Source: Corallococcus sp. AS-1-6
Lineage (GTDB): Bacteria > Myxococcota > Myxococcia > Myxococcales > Myxococcaceae
DNA: 61,231 bases
Assembly: GCF_020037015.1 (NCBI RefSeq)
Contig: NZ_JAIQDE010000043.1
Coordinates: 1-61,231, forward strand
Direction: 5' to 3'
The translations under genes were made by a program, and so were the position numbers. This document shows, in pieces, positions 1 to 10,872 of this stretch. The notes under the pieces were generated by a model. That model did no database searches and had not been told where the DNA came from. It saw nothing but the letters and a program-made list of their open reading frames with translations. How positions within the stretch are numbered: the first letter of the stretch is position 1; every line of letters begins with the position of its first letter.

Positions 1-18
1 GACGGCAACCTCGTCATG

Positions 19-360
19 CTACCGCAGGGAACTCGTCGCGCCGCCTGACGCGTTTCCACTCCAATTGACACGACCTCGGCGCAGCTCGCTGACGGCGAGC
101 TGATCACCCAGCTGCGACTCCACCCGGCGGATGAACTCCTGGGAGTTCATCGTCGCGGACTCGAAGCAGGCAGGCTCCTGCACCAAGCAGCCACCACCCC
201 CGCTGCTGTCCTTGCACTTGGGCGTGCCGTTCGTCTGGCACTCACAGCTGTAGGAGCCGGTGCACGAGCCCCCCGAGCAGGTGATGGTGCAGGCAGAGGC
301 AACCTGAGGGATGAAGGAACCGAGGAACAGCGTCGAGGCAACCAGGACCGTACGCAGCAT
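19..360 (-). CDS. small secreted Cys-rich protein, function unknown
   Basis: A 113-residue protein I do not recognise as a named family. It starts at the ATG preceded by GGAG eight bases upstream. Residues 1-22 form a signal peptide (MLRTVL, hydrophobic core, VASA/C). The next 40 residues hold ten cysteines spaced like a disulfide-rich knot (CTITC, SCTG, CECQ, CKDS, CLVQ, ACFES). The C-terminal half is Cys-free and polar (SQEFIRRVESQLGD) and ends in a Ser/Gly-rich tail. The reading frame stays open upstream to 873, but that part overlaps trpA antisense and lacks a signal peptide, so it is rejected. It is likely exported and oxidised in the periplasm or outside the cell. The cysteine after the signal could also be lipidated, although the preceding residues VASA are not an ideal lipobox. 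Confidence 0.72.
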   Translation of the reverse strand: MLRTVLVASTLFLGSFIPQVASACTITCSGGSCTGSYSCECQTNGTPKCKDSSGGGGCLVQEPACFESATMNSQEFIRRVESQLGDQLAVSELRRGRVNWSGNASGGATSSLR

Positions 361-394
361 GGTGGCTTCTCCAATCGCACGATTTCTTGCTTGG

Positions 395-452
395 CCGGGA
401 AGGGCAATTATCCCGGTTTGCAAAGAATACATTTGGAGAATGCCTTGCTCAA
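395..452 (-). promoter_or_regulatory. candidate sigma70-type promoter and 5'-UTR hairpin of the Cys-rich gene
   Basis: Reading the minus strand, TTGAGC (447-452) and TATTCT (424-429) are separated by 17 bases, giving four of six consensus matches in each box. Just downstream, CCGGGA and TCCCGG (395-400 and 411-416) flank a 10-base spacer and could form a leader hairpin or an operator. The stretch is clearly more AT-rich than its surroundings. This is pattern matching only. Confidence 0.4.
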
Positions 453-545
453 TATGGGTGCCCGCTGACTCGCAAAGGCAGATGGTGGGTCTGAACTGCC
501 TTGGCTGTTGTTTTTGTCTGTGGAAGGGATTGGGTGGGCGTGAAG

Positions 546-1337
546 TCAGCGCTTCAGGCCGCGCTTGATGTCCGCGCAGAGCTGCTTCGCCGCGGCCGGG
601 CCGTCCGAGTGGGCGGCCTTCACCAGCGCGCTGCCCACGACGACGCCGTCCGCGTGGGCCACCAGCGGCCGGGCCGTGTCCGCGTTGGAGATGCCGAAGC
701 CCGCCACCACCGGCACGGACGCGGCGCGCTTCACCAGGTCCAGCCGCTGGGACAGGTCCGGCGGCAGCTCCGAGCGCATGCCGGTGACGCCCGCCACGGA
801 CACGCAATAGACGAAGCCCCTCGCGTCCTTCGCGATGGCCTCCGCGCGCGCGGGCGGCGTGGTGGGCGCGCACAGGGGCACCAGGTCCACGCCCTCCTTG
901 TCGAACGCGGCGCGGATGCTCGCGCTCTCTTCCGGCGGCAGGTCCGGGAGGATGGTGCCCGCGATGCCCCGCTCGCGCGCGAGCTTCGCGTAGCGCTCCT
1001 CGCCCATGGCCATCACCACGTTGACGTACGTCATGATGACCAGCGGCGTCTCCGGGCAGCGGCGGCGCACCTCCGGGACGACCTCATCCAGCACGCGGCG
1101 CAGCGTGGCGCCGGCCTTCAGGGCCCGCTCGGACGCGGCCTGGATGACGGGGCCGTCCGCGATGGGGTCGCTGAACGCCACGCCGATCTCCAGCACGTCC
1201 GCGCCGCCCTCCACCATGGCGGCGAAGACGTCCACGGACTTCGGCAGGTCCGGGTCGCCCGCCATCGCGTACGCCACCAGCGCGCCTTCTCCCCGGGCCT
1301 TCGCCTTCGCGAACGCCTTGCCCAGCTCCGTGCTCAT
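546..1337 (-). CDS. trpA: tryptophan synthase alpha chain
   Basis: A 263-residue TIM-barrel subunit that cleaves indole-3-glycerol phosphate to indole and glyceraldehyde 3-phosphate and passes indole to TrpB. The sequence has the family core around residues 40-65 ([14 protein letters not shown]), with the catalytic Glu and Asp placed as in known TrpA. It also has the phosphate-binding glycines near the C-terminus ([10 protein letters not shown] and VVGSALV). Length matches the usual 260-270 residues. Its ATG overlaps the trpB stop by four bases, so translation is probably coupled. It is the last gene of the aroF-trpDCFBA operon. Confidence 0.96.
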   Translation of the reverse strand: MSTELGKAFAKAKARGEGALVAYAMAGDPDLPKSVDVFAAMVEGGADVLEIGVAFSDPIADGPVIQAASERALKAGATLRRVLDEVVPEVRRRCPETPLVIMTYVNVVMAMGEERYAKLARERGIAGTILPDLPPEESASIRAAFDKEGVDLVPLCAPTTPPARAEAIAKDARGFVYCVSVAGVTGMRSELPPDLSQRLDLVKRAASVPVVAGFGISNADTARPLVAHADGVVVGSALVKAAHSDGPAAAKQLCADIKRGLKR

Positions 1338-2539
1338 GACTTCACCCCCGTGGCCGGCGGCACGCCGCGCGCCGAGATGGTCGCCACGTCCTTGTCACCC
1401 CGGCCCGAGCAGTTGATGACCAGGTGCTTGCCCTTGCCCAGGTCGCGGGCCAGCGCGCGCGCCGCGGCGAACGCGTGCGACGTCTCCAGCGCGGGGAGGA
1501 TGCCCTCCGTGCGCGCGACCTCGTAGAAGGCGGCGAGCGCGTCGTCGTCCGTCGCGGTGCGCACCTCCATGCGCCCCGTCTTCGCCAGGTGCGCCAGCTC
1601 CGGCCCCACGCCCGGGTAGTCCAGGCCGGCGGAGATGCTGTGCGCCTCTTGAATCTGGCCGTTCTCGTCCTGGAGCACCAGCGAGCGCGAGCCGTGCAGC
1701 ACGCCCTCCGTGCCCAGCGTCAGCGACGCGCCGTGCTGGCCGGAGTCCAGGCCGTGGCCCGCGGCCTCCACGCCCACGAGCCGCACCGCCGTGTCCGGGA
1801 TGAAGGGGTGCAGCGCGCCGATGGCGTTCGAGCCGCCGCCCACGCACGCGATGATGGCGTCCGGCAGCCGGCCCATGGTGGCCAGCGTCTGGGCGCGAAT
1901 CTCCCGGCCGATGACGGATTGGAAGTCACGCACGATGGTGGGGTAGGGGTGCGGGCCCGCCGCGCTGCCGATGACGTAGTAGGTGTCCTGCACCTGCGAC
2001 ACCCAGACGCGCATGGCCTCGTTCATCGCGTCCTTGAGCGTGCGCGAGCCCGACTCCACCGGCCGCACCACCGCGCCCAGCGCGCGCATGCGGAAGACGT
2101 TGAGCGCCTGGCGCTCCACGTCCAGCGCGCCCATGAAGACCTCGCAGGGCAGGCCGAAGAGCGCGCACGCGGTGGCGGTGGCCACGCCGTGCTGGCCCGC
2201 GCCCGTCTCCGCGATGATGCGCTTCTTGCCCATGCGCCGGGCGAGCAGCACCTGGCCCACGGTGTTGTTGATTTTATGCGCGCCCGTGTGCGCCAGGTCC
2301 TCGCGCTTGAGCCACACGTTCGCGCCACCCCAGGCCTCCGTGAGGCGGTGCGCGGGCGTCAGCGTGGTGGGCCGGCCCACGTACTCGCGCAGCACGCGGG
2401 TGACCTCCTCGCCGAAGGACGCGTCGGCTTGCGCCTTCGCGTAGGCCTCTTCCAGCTCCAGCAGCGCCGGGACCAGGGTCTCCGGCACATAGCGTCCGCC
2501 GTAGCGGCCGAAGCGGCCCACGGCAGTGTCCGTCGTCAT
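1334..2539 (-). CDS. trpB: tryptophan synthase beta chain
   Basis: A 401-residue PLP enzyme that condenses indole with serine to give tryptophan. The start at [15 protein letters not shown] matches the family N-terminus. The upstream in-frame extension to 2959 overlaps trpF and is rejected. Visible motifs are the PLP-lysine segment HTGAHKINN near residue 85, the ETGAGQHG loop, and the phosphate-cupping GGGSNAIG near residue 230. Length is typical of the TrpB1 type that forms an alpha2beta2 complex with TrpA, whose gene overlaps its 3' end. An 11-base gap separates it from trpF. Confidence 0.97.
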   Translation of the reverse strand: MTTDTAVGRFGRYGGRYVPETLVPALLELEEAYAKAQADASFGEEVTRVLREYVGRPTTLTPAHRLTEAWGGANVWLKREDLAHTGAHKINNTVGQVLLARRMGKKRIIAETGAGQHGVATATACALFGLPCEVFMGALDVERQALNVFRMRALGAVVRPVESGSRTLKDAMNEAMRVWVSQVQDTYYVIGSAAGPHPYPTIVRDFQSVIGREIRAQTLATMGRLPDAIIACVGGGSNAIGALHPFIPDTAVRLVGVEAAGHGLDSGQHGASLTLGTEGVLHGSRSLVLQDENGQIQEAHSISAGLDYPGVGPELAHLAKTGRMEVRTATDDDALAAFYEVARTEGILPALETSHAFAAARALARDLGKGKHLVINCSGRGDKDVATISARGVPPATGVKS

Positions 2540-2550
2540 GGCACGACTCC

Positions 2551-3183
2551 TCAGGGGTTGAGGGACCGGACCGTGCGCACGAAGGCGCGCACCGCGTCCA
2601 GGTCCTTGATGCCAGGGGAGGACTCCACTCCACTGGCCACGTCCACACCGTAGGGCCGGGTGGCCCTCATGGCCTCGGCCACGTTGGAAGGCTTGAGGCC
2701 GCCCGCCACCAGCACGGGCAGGCCGCAGCGCGCAAGCTGCTTCACCAGCGACCAGTCGAAGGTGACGCCGCCTCCGCCGTAGCCCGGGGCCGCGCCGTCC
2801 AGGAGCAGGCCCGACACATCGCCCACGCCCACGTAGCTCTTGGCCTTCTCCACGTCGTCCGGCCCGCGCACGCGCAGCGCCTTGATGACGGGCACGCCGT
2901 AGCCGGAGCAGTCCTCCGGGGACTCGTCGCCGTGGAGCTGCACGGCGGTGAGGCCGCACTCGCGCACGCGCACGCGCACGTCGTCGCGGGTCGCGTTGAC
3001 GAACACGCCCACCAGGGCGGCCAGCGGGGGCCGGGTGCGCGCGATGCTCACCGCCCTGGCCAGGTCCACGAAGCGGGGGGAGCCCGGATGGAAGTTGAGC
3101 CCCAGCGCGTCCACGCCCGCCGCCCAGACGCCCTCGGCGTCCTCGACGCGCGTCACGCCGCAGACCTTCACCAGGGTCCTCAT
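2551..3183 (-). CDS. trpF: phosphoribosylanthranilate isomerase
   Basis: A 210-residue TIM barrel that performs the Amadori rearrangement of phosphoribosylanthranilate to CdRP. The N-terminal KVCGVTR carries the catalytic Cys and the fold signature. [23 protein letters not shown] and [10 protein letters not shown] follow in the expected order, with a C-terminal [14 protein letters not shown] phosphate site. It stands alone and is not fused to trpC as in enteric bacteria. Its ATG overlaps the trpC stop by four bases. Confidence 0.95.
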   Translation of the reverse strand: MRTLVKVCGVTRVEDAEGVWAAGVDALGLNFHPGSPRFVDLARAVSIARTRPPLAALVGVFVNATRDDVRVRVRECGLTAVQLHGDESPEDCSGYGVPVIKALRVRGPDDVEKAKSYVGVGDVSGLLLDGAAPGYGGGGVTFDWSLVKQLARCGLPVLVAGGLKPSNVAEAMRATRPYGVDVASGVESSPGIKDLDAVRAFVRTVRSLNP

Positions 3184-3998
3184 GTCCCGCCGCCTTCCAG
3201 CCCGAGCAGCCGTCGCAGGGCCCGGCCGGGGTCCGCGTCGCGCAGGAGCGATTCGCCGACGAGCACGGCGTTGGCGCCCGCGTCGCGCGCGGCGGTGAGG
3301 TCCGCGAGGCTCTTGAGGCCGCTCTCCGCCACCAGGGCGGTGGACTGGGCGCGCAGCGCGGGCATCACCCGGAGCGCCGTGCCGGTGTCCGTCTTCAGCG
3401 TGGCGAGGTCGCGGTTGTTGAGGCCGATGATGCTGGCGCCCGCGGCGAGCGCGCGTTCGGCGTGCGCCTCCGTGTGGGCCTCCACGAGCGCGGCCACGCG
3501 CACCTGCTTCGCGGCGGCGATCATCTCCCGGAGCTCCGTGTCCCCGAGCGCGTCCGCGATGAGCAGCACCGCGTCCGCGCCCCAGGCCGCGCTCTCCTCG
3601 ACCTCGCTGGCGGCGACGAGGAAGTCCTTGCGCAGGACGGGGATGGAGACGGCGGCCCGGACCGCGACCAGGTCCTCCAGGCTGCCGCCGAAGTCCGGCC
3701 CGTCGGTGAGCACGCTGATGGCGCAGGCGCCGGCGGCTTCGTAGGAGCGGGCCACCGCGACCACGTCCGCGTGCGGGAAGGCGCCGCCCGAGGGGCTCTT
3801 GCGCTTCACCTCCGCGATGACGTTGACCGGATGTCCGAGCACGCGCCGCACCAGCGCCTGGGCGAAGTCCCGCGTCGGGGGATGCGCGCCGTGCGTGGGA
3901 GGAGGCCGGGTGCCCAGCTCCCGGCGCTTGCGCGCCATGATGACGTCCAGCGTGCCGGGCGCGTCCACGGGCTTCGCGGCCGAGGAGGAGGTCGTCAT
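3180..3998 (-). CDS. trpC: indole-3-glycerol-phosphate synthase
   Basis: A 272-residue enzyme that closes the indole ring from CdRP with loss of CO2. The start MTTSSSAAK is chosen because its ATG overlaps the trpD stop (ATGA). The open frame to 4322 is an antisense-like extension. Diagnostic segments are [11 protein letters not shown] near residue 65, [34 protein letters not shown], and VAESGLKS towards the end. It is monofunctional, and its partner trpF lies immediately downstream. Confidence 0.95.
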   Translation of the reverse strand: MTTSSSAAKPVDAPGTLDVIMARKRRELGTRPPPTHGAHPPTRDFAQALVRRVLGHPVNVIAEVKRKSPSGGAFPHADVVAVARSYEAAGACAISVLTDGPDFGGSLEDLVAVRAAVSIPVLRKDFLVAASEVEESAAWGADAVLLIADALGDTELREMIAAAKQVRVAALVEAHTEAHAERALAAGASIIGLNNRDLATLKTDTGTALRVMPALRAQSTALVAESGLKSLADLTAARDAGANAVLVGESLLRDADPGRALRRLLGLEGGGT

Positions 3999-5011
3999 GC
4001 CGCGACCCTCTGGATGAGCGCCGCGAGCTTGCGTTCGGCGGCCCCGGAGTCGATGGCGTGCTCGGCCCGCTTCACGCCCTCCTTCAGGGTGTCCACCAGC
4101 CCCACGATGAGCAGCGCGGCGGCCGCGTTGAGCAGCACCGCCGTGCGCACGCCGTCGCGCTCTCCCGCGAGCAGCGCGCGCAGGCGCTTCGCGTTCTCCT
4201 CCGCGTCGCCTCCCGCGATGGACTCGCGCGGCACCGTGCTCAGGCCCGCGTCCTCCGGCGTCACCGTGAAGCGGCGCACCGTGCCGTCCGCGCACAGCTC
4301 CGCGACCTCCGTGGGCGCGCATGGCGAAATCTCATCCAGCCCGTCGTGCCCGTGCACCACCCAGGCGCGCCGGCTGCCCAGCCGCCCCAGCACGCGCGCG
4401 GTCTGCTCCACGCGCTGCCGGTCGAACGTGCCCAGGAGCTGGTAGCGCGCCCCCGCGGGGTTCGTCAGCGGCCCCAGCAGGTTGAACACGCTGTGGAAGC
4501 CCAGGTCCTTGCGCGCCTGCGCCACGTGCCTCAGGGCACTGTGGTGCGAGGGCGCGAAGAGGAAGCCCACCCCGTGCTCGTCGATGTCGCGCGCCACCTG
4601 CGCGTGCGCCCGCTCCATGGACACGCCCAGCGCCGCCAGCACGTCCGCGCTGCCGCAGCGGCTGGAGACCGCGCGGTTGCCGTGCTTGGCCACCGTCGCC
4701 CCCGCCCCGGCGGCCACGAAGGCCACCGCGGTGGAGATGTTGAAGGTGTGCGCCCCATCACCCCCCGTCCCGCAGGTGTCGAGCACCACCTCCGCCTGGG
4801 GAGCAATCCTCGCCGCGCAGGCCCGCATGGCCTCCGCCGCGCCGAGGATCTCGTCCTCGGTCTCCCCCTTCATGCGCAGCGCGGCCGCCAGCGCACCGAC
4901 CTGCGCGGCGGAAGCCTCGCCCGCGAGCATCTGGCCCATGACGGAGGCCATCTCCTCGCGGGAGAGGTCGCGCCGGCTCACCACCCTGCCCAGCGCTTCC
5001 TTGAGGGTCAT
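3995..5011 (-). CDS. trpD: anthranilate phosphoribosyltransferase
   Basis: A 338-residue enzyme that transfers phosphoribose from PRPP to anthranilate. The PRPP loop DTCGTGGDG lies near residue 80, followed by NISTAVAFVAAGAG, KHGNRAVSSRCGSADVL, and the anthranilate-site stretch HPALRHV-like HHSALRHVAQAR. FNLLGPLTNPA is also present. Length is standard. The ATG lies three bases after the aroF stop. No trpG (glutamine amidotransferase) is fused or adjacent, so anthranilate synthase must be encoded elsewhere. Confidence 0.95.
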   Translation of the reverse strand: MTLKEALGRVVSRRDLSREEMASVMGQMLAGEASAAQVGALAAALRMKGETEDEILGAAEAMRACAARIAPQAEVVLDTCGTGGDGAHTFNISTAVAFVAAGAGATVAKHGNRAVSSRCGSADVLAALGVSMERAHAQVARDIDEHGVGFLFAPSHHSALRHVAQARKDLGFHSVFNLLGPLTNPAGARYQLLGTFDRQRVEQTARVLGRLGSRRAWVVHGHDGLDEISPCAPTEVAELCADGTVRRFTVTPEDAGLSTVPRESIAGGDAEENAKRLRALLAGERDGVRTAVLLNAAAALLIVGLVDTLKEGVKRAEHAIDSGAAERKLAALIQRVAA

Positions 5012-5014
5012 GGC

Positions 5015-6040
<1,026 letters not shown>

Positions 6041-6225
6041 GGGGGAACTCCTGCTCTTTCTCTCCAAAGGGCACGCGGGCGAATGCCAGCGTGGGTGTGC
6101 CTGGAGCACCGTGCACACGGCAACCTTTGCCGTAACTGTCGGATGCCCGCAACCGAACCAGAGTCTCGCTTGCACGTCTTGGCGTTATCAAGCCAGGGTC
6201 CGCACGCTCGGACGGGAGGCGGACC
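6041..6225. promoter_or_regulatory. divergent promoter region between aroF-trp operon and FAD oxidoreductase
   Basis: 185 bases separate two divergent starts and must carry both promoters. CTTG-n7-CAAG around 6178-6193 is a short inverted repeat that could be an operator. I saw no leader peptide with tandem Trp codons and no convincing attenuator or T-box, so trp control by attenuation is not supported here. Confidence 0.4.
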
Positions 6226-7476
6226 ATGGCGAAGCGGCCCGGGGTCATCGTGGTGGGGGGAGGGCTCGCGGGCCTGGCGTGCGCGACGGCGCTGCTCGAG
6301 GCGCGCGTGGACGCGCACGTGCTGGAAGCGGGGGACGCGCCGGGCGGCAGAGTGCGCACCGACTCGCACGAGGGGTTCCTGCTGGACCGGGGCTTCCAGG
6401 TGTACCTCACCGCCTACCCGGAAGGCCGGCGGGTGCTGGACCTGAAGGCCCTCTCACTCCAACGCTTCATCCCCGGCGCGAAGGTGTGGCGGGGTGGGCG
6501 GCTGCACACGCTGGCGGACCCGCTGCGGCGTCCCGTCACGGCGGCGTCACATCTGTTGGACGCGCCAGGGGGACTGGCGGACAAGCTGCGCGTATTGGAG
6601 CTGCGGCAGCACGCCACGTCCGGTGAGTTGGAGGACCTGTGGCAGCGGCCCCAGCAGGAGTCGCGGCGCTTCCTGCGGGACCTGGGCTTCTCCGAGGAGA
6701 TGCTCGAAGCGTTCTTCACGCCCTTCCTCGGCGGCATCTTCCTGGAGCGGGGGCTGACGACGTCCAGCCGGATGCTGGAGTTCGTGTTCCGGATGTTCGC
6801 GACGGGGTACGCGGCCGTGCCCGCGCAGGGGATGGGCGCCATCCCCGCGCAACTGGCGGCGAAGCTGCCCTCGGGCGCGCTGCGGATGCGCGTGCGCGTG
6901 GAGGAGGCGTGGGGGCACCGCGTGCTCCTGCCGGGTGGGGAGATGCTGCACGCGGACGCGGTCGTGGTGGCGACGGACCCCAGCAGCGCGGCGTCGCTGC
7001 TCGTGGGCATGCCCGCGCCCCGCATGAACCGCGTGACGTGCCTGTACTTCGCGGCGCCGGAGCCGCCGGTGGAGGGGCCCTGGCTCGTGCTCGATGGCGA
7101 GGGGCGCGGGCCGGTGAACAACGTGGCGGTGATGAGCGAGGTGTCCGCCGCGTACGCGCCCCCGGGTCAGGCGCTGGTGTCCGTGTCGGTGGTGGACGAC
7201 GCGGGCGGCGCGGACTCGCTGGAGGCGCGCGTGCGCGCGCAGCTCACGGAGTGGTTCGGCGCGGCGGTGTCCGCGTGGCGGCACCTGCGCACGTACACGC
7301 TCGCGGAGGCCTTGCCCGCGCAGCCTCCGTCCGCGCTGGTGGAGCCGCACCGGCCCGTGCGGCTGGCCGCGGGGCTCTACGTGTGCGGAGACCACCGCGA
7401 GAACGCGTCCATCGACGGCGCGCTCGCGTCGGGGCGCCGCGCGGCGGAGGCGGTGTTGCAGGACCTGGGGAGGTAG
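6226..7476 (+). CDS. FAD-dependent amine-oxidase-fold oxidoreductase (protoporphyrinogen oxidase/phytoene desaturase-like)
   Basis: A 416-residue flavoprotein. An N-terminal Rossmann dinucleotide site, VVGGGLAGLACA (residues 8-20), is followed by the LEAGDAPGGRVRTD signature that binds FAD. The C-terminal FAD motif GLYVCGDHRENASIDGALASG is typical of the amino-oxidase superfamily. A middle segment around residue 160 (FFTPFLGGIFLE) resembles carotenoid and isoprenoid desaturase-like proteins. It has no signal peptide and is probably cytosolic or membrane-peripheral. Its substrate cannot be read from sequence. It sits alone, divergent from the trp operon. Carotenoid or porphyrin chemistry is possible, but neither is supported by neighbours. 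Confidence 0.85.
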   Translation: MAKRPGVIVVGGGLAGLACATALLEARVDAHVLEAGDAPGGRVRTDSHEGFLLDRGFQVYLTAYPEGRRVLDLKALSLQRFIPGAKVWRGGRLHTLADPLRRPVTAASHLLDAPGGLADKLRVLELRQHATSGELEDLWQRPQQESRRFLRDLGFSEEMLEAFFTPFLGGIFLERGLTTSSRMLEFVFRMFATGYAAVPAQGMGAIPAQLAAKLPSGALRMRVRVEEAWGHRVLLPGGEMLHADAVVVATDPSSAASLLVGMPAPRMNRVTCLYFAAPEPPVEGPWLVLDGEGRGPVNNVAVMSEVSAAYAPPGQALVSVSVVDDAGGADSLEARVRAQLTEWFGAAVSAWRHLRTYTLAEALPAQPPSALVEPHRPVRLAAGLYVCGDHRENASIDGALASGRRAAEAVLQDLGR

Positions 7477-7503
7477 GTCTCCCTGGGGTCCGCGAAGCAG
7501 CAC

Positions 7504-7520
7504 GTTGCCTGCCAGGCAAC
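7504..7520. promoter_or_regulatory. perfect palindrome, candidate operator upstream of the subtilase
   Basis: GTTGCCTG and CAGGCAAC flank a single central C, forming a 17-base perfect palindrome 127 bases before the subtilase start and 27 bases after the flavoprotein stop. There is no T-run after it, so an operator is more likely than a terminator. Confidence 0.35.
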
Positions 7521-7647
7521 AGCTCGCGCGAGGGGGAAATCGCGGAGGGGAGGGTGACCGGCCGGCCGGGCCCCTGACGGCTGGACGCGTTGCCCGCAGC
7601 GGACCTAGGGTCGGACGCACACCCTCGTTCTTCCAAGGAATCCGTTC

Positions 7648-10116
7648 ATGCTCCGCCGCCTTGCCCTCCTGGGATTGCTCGGTCTCGTGGCCTGTCCCGG
7701 CGACAACAAAGACGATGACGACGACACCGCTCCGCCGAAGGGGACCGTTTCAGGGTCCCTCCAGCCGTTCCAGGCCGGCTCCGCCGCCGCGAACGCCGGG
7801 TCGTCGCTGGATGCGTTCTTCTCCCTGCCGGGCGCGAAGGACCTGTCCCAGAAGGTCTCCAAGGCCCTGGCCGCGCGGGGCGTGTGGCGCACGGGCATTC
7901 CCGGGAAGCCGCTGACGCACGAGGCGTCGCTGCTGCCGGGGGAGATCATCCTCCGCTTCGACACGCCGGGTCTGTCCGCGGAGGAGGCCGTCGCGCAGGC
8001 GCGCATCGCGGGCTACCACGTCGTGCACCAGGCCTACCTGAGCGATACGCAGCACCTGCTGCGCTACGAGGTGAGCCAGCCGCAGGCGATGTCCGGCGGC
8101 ACGCCCACCGTGCGCGCGCTCACCCAGGCGGAGCACGTGCGCGTGCTGTCCCAGGTGCAGGCCGTGCCGGGCGTGAAGAACGCGGAGAGCAACCTGCGGG
8201 TCCGGGCGCTGGCGGTGCCGAATGATCCGCTCTACGCGCGGCAGTGGCACTACAAGAACATGAACCTGCCGGCGGCCTGGGACCTGGGCACGGGCAGCGC
8301 GTCCATCGTCGTGGCGGTGGTGGACACCGGCATCACGAAGCACCCGGACCTGAACTCGCGCATGCTGCCCGGCATGGACCTCATCTCCAGCCTCACCAAC
8401 GCGGGCGACGGCGATGGCGTGGACGCGGACCCGACGGACAACGGCAAGGATCTGCCCAACGGCGGCTCGTCGTTCCACGGCACGCACGTGGCGGGGACCA
8501 TTGGCGCGTCGTCCAACAACGGCGTGGGCGTGGCGGGCGTCACCTGGTCCGGCCAGAACATCCTGCCGGTGCGCGTGCTGGGCACGCAGGGCGGCTCGCT
8601 GGCGGACATCATCGCGGGCGTCACCTGGGCCAGCGGCGGCAACGTCCCCGGCGTGCGGCTGAACACCACGCCCGCGCGGGTCATCAACATGAGCCTGGGC
8701 GGTGACGGTTCGGCGTCGGCGGAGATGCAGAGCGCCATCAACGCGGCCAACGGGCGCGGGGCCATCATCGTGGTGGCCGCGGGCAACGAGAACGTGAACA
8801 CCTCCAGCAGCTTCCCCTGCAACCAGCAGAACGTCATCTGCGTGGGCGCGGCGCGCTTCAACGGCAAGCGCGCCAGCTACTCCAACTTCGGCGCGCAGGT
8901 GGACGTGATGGCCTCCGGTGGCCAGACGAGCGAGGACCGCAACGGCGACGGCTTCCCGGACGGCGTGCTGTCCACGCTGCCCAACAGCAACAACGAGCCC
9001 TCCTACGAGTGGTACCAGGGCACCAGCATGGCCACCCCGCACGTGGCGGGCATCGTGGCGCTGATGCTGGCGCAGGACCCCTCGCTCACGTCGGCGGACG
9101 TGGAGGAGATCCTGAAGGCCACCGCGGACACGACCAGCCAGTGCGCCGAGGGCTGCGGCGCGGGCCTGGTGGACGCGTACGCCGCCGTGCTGCGCGCCAA
9201 GGGCGGCGGGGACACGTCGCTGCCCCCGAAGCTGGCCATCAGCACCACGCAGTTGTCCTTCTCCGGTGCGTCCTCGCAGGCGCTGACGGTGCGCAACAAC
9301 GGCGGCGGCACGCTGCAGGTGGGCGTGGCCGTCACCGGCACCAACGCCTCCGCGGTGTCCGTCTCCAGCACCTCGCTGTCGGTCCCCGCGTACAAGTCCA
9401 CGTCGCTGAACGTGACCGTCACCCCGGGCTCGCTGGCGCCGGGCAGCTACGTGGCGCAGCTCGACCTGACCGGCGCGTCGGGGGCGGGCACCGCGCAGGT
9501 GCTGGTGAAGTTCCGCGTGGGCGCCACGGATGAGAAGGACGCCGTCATCGGGTTCGCGTACCTGGACGCGGCGGGCGAGGTGCAGGTCGACGACGACGGC
9601 ATCTCCCTGGTGCCCGCGGCCGGTGGGTACAACTACAGCCTGAAGATGACCCCGCGCGACTACCTGGTGCTGGCGTCCATCGACGACACCGGCGACGGGA
9701 AGTACTTCAACAGCGGCGACCGCGTGGGCTTCTGGCGTGACACCACCCAGGTGGAGACCGTGACGGTCACCCAGGGCAAGACGACCAGCGGCATCAGCTT
9801 CACCCTGGTGCCGTACCAGTCCCCGGACGAGGGCGACGGGTCCGACTCGAAGATTGGCGAGGCCTGCACCCGCAACAGCGACTGCGGCACCGATGGTCTG
9901 TGTGCCACGGGCCAGTACTTCCCGGGGGGCTACTGCACCCAGGACTGCCTCACGTCGAGCTGCCCGGCGGGGTCCGCCTGCTACAGCAGCTCCAGCGGCA
10001 GCAGCGCCTTCTGCTTCGCGTCGTGCACGCCGGGGGTGGCGGGAGAGTGCCGCACCGGCTCCGGCTACGTGTGCGGCGACGATGGCTCGGGCAACGGCGT
10101 GTGCCTCACGCCGTGA
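7648..10116 (+). CDS. secreted lipoprotein subtilisin-like serine protease (S8) with Cys-rich C-terminus
   Basis: An 822-residue exported protease. Residues 1-16 are a lipoprotein signal with lipobox LVAC, followed by an Asp-rich tether. A prodomain-like region (about 80-190) precedes the S8 catalytic domain. The triad is Asp226 (VVDTGI), His277 (HGTHVAG) and Ser460 ([11 protein letters not shown]). Residues about 530-630 form an Ig-like beta domain ([18 protein letters not shown]), followed by a second beta-rich module. The last 90 residues hold Cys repeats ([27 protein letters not shown]), a tail common in myxobacterial surface proteins. It is likely anchored in the outer membrane and used for protein digestion. 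The 171-base upstream gap holds a perfect palindrome. Confidence 0.93.
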   Translation: MLRRLALLGLLGLVACPGDNKDDDDDTAPPKGTVSGSLQPFQAGSAAANAGSSLDAFFSLPGAKDLSQKVSKALAARGVWRTGIPGKPLTHEASLLPGEIILRFDTPGLSAEEAVAQARIAGYHVVHQAYLSDTQHLLRYEVSQPQAMSGGTPTVRALTQAEHVRVLSQVQAVPGVKNAESNLRVRALAVPNDPLYARQWHYKNMNLPAAWDLGTGSASIVVAVVDTGITKHPDLNSRMLPGMDLISSLTNAGDGDGVDADPTDNGKDLPNGGSSFHGTHVAGTIGASSNNGVGVAGVTWSGQNILPVRVLGTQGGSLADIIAGVTWASGGNVPGVRLNTTPARVINMSLGGDGSASAEMQSAINAANGRGAIIVVAAGNENVNTSSSFPCNQQNVICVGAARFNGKRASYSNFGAQVDVMASGGQTSEDRNGDGFPDGVLSTLPNSNNEPSYEWYQGTSMATPHVAGIVALMLAQDPSLTSADVEEILKATADTTSQCAEGCGAGLVDAYAAVLRAKGGGDTSLPPKLAISTTQLSFSGASSQALTVRNNGGGTLQVGVAVTGTNASAVSVSSTSLSVPAYKSTSLNVTVTPGSLAPGSYVAQLDLTGASGAGTAQVLVKFRVGATDEKDAVIGFAYLDAAGEVQVDDDGISLVPAAGGYNYSLKMTPRDYLVLASIDDTGDGKYFNSGDRVGFWRDTTQVETVTVTQGKTTSGISFTLVPYQSPDEGDGSDSKIGEACTRNSDCGTDGLCATGQYFPGGYCTQDCLTSSCPAGSACYSSSSGSSAFCFASCTPGVAGECRTGSGYVCGDDGSGNGVCLTP

Positions 10117-10194
10117 CGTGAAGCCTTCACCGGCGGGCGGGGGGATGAACGCGCCCGCCGGTGGCCCTCGCGCCGGAGTACGCTGCCGCGCGCG

Positions 10195-10848
10195 ATGACT
10201 GCTTCTCCCGTTGGACCGCCGTCAGCCGGTGACGCGGCCCTGCCACTCTGGCGGGTCGCGGCCGCTGGCGGCGTGCTGTCCTGGACGGCGCTGGTGCACG
10301 TGCACCCGCCGCGCTTCTTCGCCGTCGCCTCCGTCTTCTGCGCCGTCTGGCTCGCGGTGACGTGGCGCGCGATGGGCCCCTGGCGCAGGCCGCTTCCCCC
10401 GCTGTCGCGTCCGGATGCCGCGTGGGGGGCCGCCCAGGCGGTGGTGCTGTACGCGGGCGCGAGGGCCTTCCTGTGGGCGTTCTGCGGCGGCTTCACCGAC
10501 GCGCTCTGCTCGCCGCTGCAATCCGTCTACTCGACGTTCGGCACGGGCTCGCTGGGGACGGCGCTGGCCCTGGTGCTGCTGCTCGTCCCGGCGGAGGAGT
10601 TGTTCTGGCGCGGGTGGGTGCAGGGCGCGCTGCGTCCCCGGCTGGGGCGGTGGGGCGCGGTCGCGGGGTCGGCGGTGCTGTCGAGCGTCGTGCTGCTGGG
10701 CTTCGGTGAGCCGCTGCTGGCCATGGCCGCGCTGCCCACGTCGCTCGCCTGGGGCGCGCTGACCGAGTGGCGCCGGACGCCCGCCGCGGCCTGGGTGAGC
10801 CATGCGTTGTGGGACGTGCTCATCGTCGTGGTGTGGCCCGCGACGTGA
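10195..10848 (+). CDS. CPBP-family intramembrane glutamic endopeptidase (CAAX protease-like)
   Basis: A 217-residue membrane protein with about six hydrophobic segments. The family's first catalytic motif EExxxR is present as E134-E135-LFW-R139. The second helix pair ends with SHALWDV, giving H203 and an HxxxD arrangement where HxxxN is commoner. This points to a CPBP (Abi/CAAX) peptidase that cleaves within the membrane. The substrate is unknown. It starts at ATG 78 bases after the subtilase stop, so the two could be co-transcribed. panE begins 24 bases downstream. Confidence 0.82.
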   Translation: MTASPVGPPSAGDAALPLWRVAAAGGVLSWTALVHVHPPRFFAVASVFCAVWLAVTWRAMGPWRRPLPPLSRPDAAWGAAQAVVLYAGARAFLWAFCGGFTDALCSPLQSVYSTFGTGSLGTALALVLLLVPAEELFWRGWVQGALRPRLGRWGAVAGSAVLSSVVLLGFGEPLLAMAALPTSLAWGALTEWRRTPAAAWVSHALWDVLIVVVWPAT

Positions 10849-10872
10849 GCGCGCGTGCCACAATGCGCGCCC

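Noticed and set aside
361-873. Extension of the Cys-rich gene upstream
   Set aside because: It would overlap trpA antisense and bury the signal peptide inside the protein.
6041-6175. Upstream extension of aroF as a Trp-containing leader
   Set aside because: It contains two Trp codons but is in frame and continuous with aroF, has no stop and no attenuator hairpin, and AGGAG marks the internal start.
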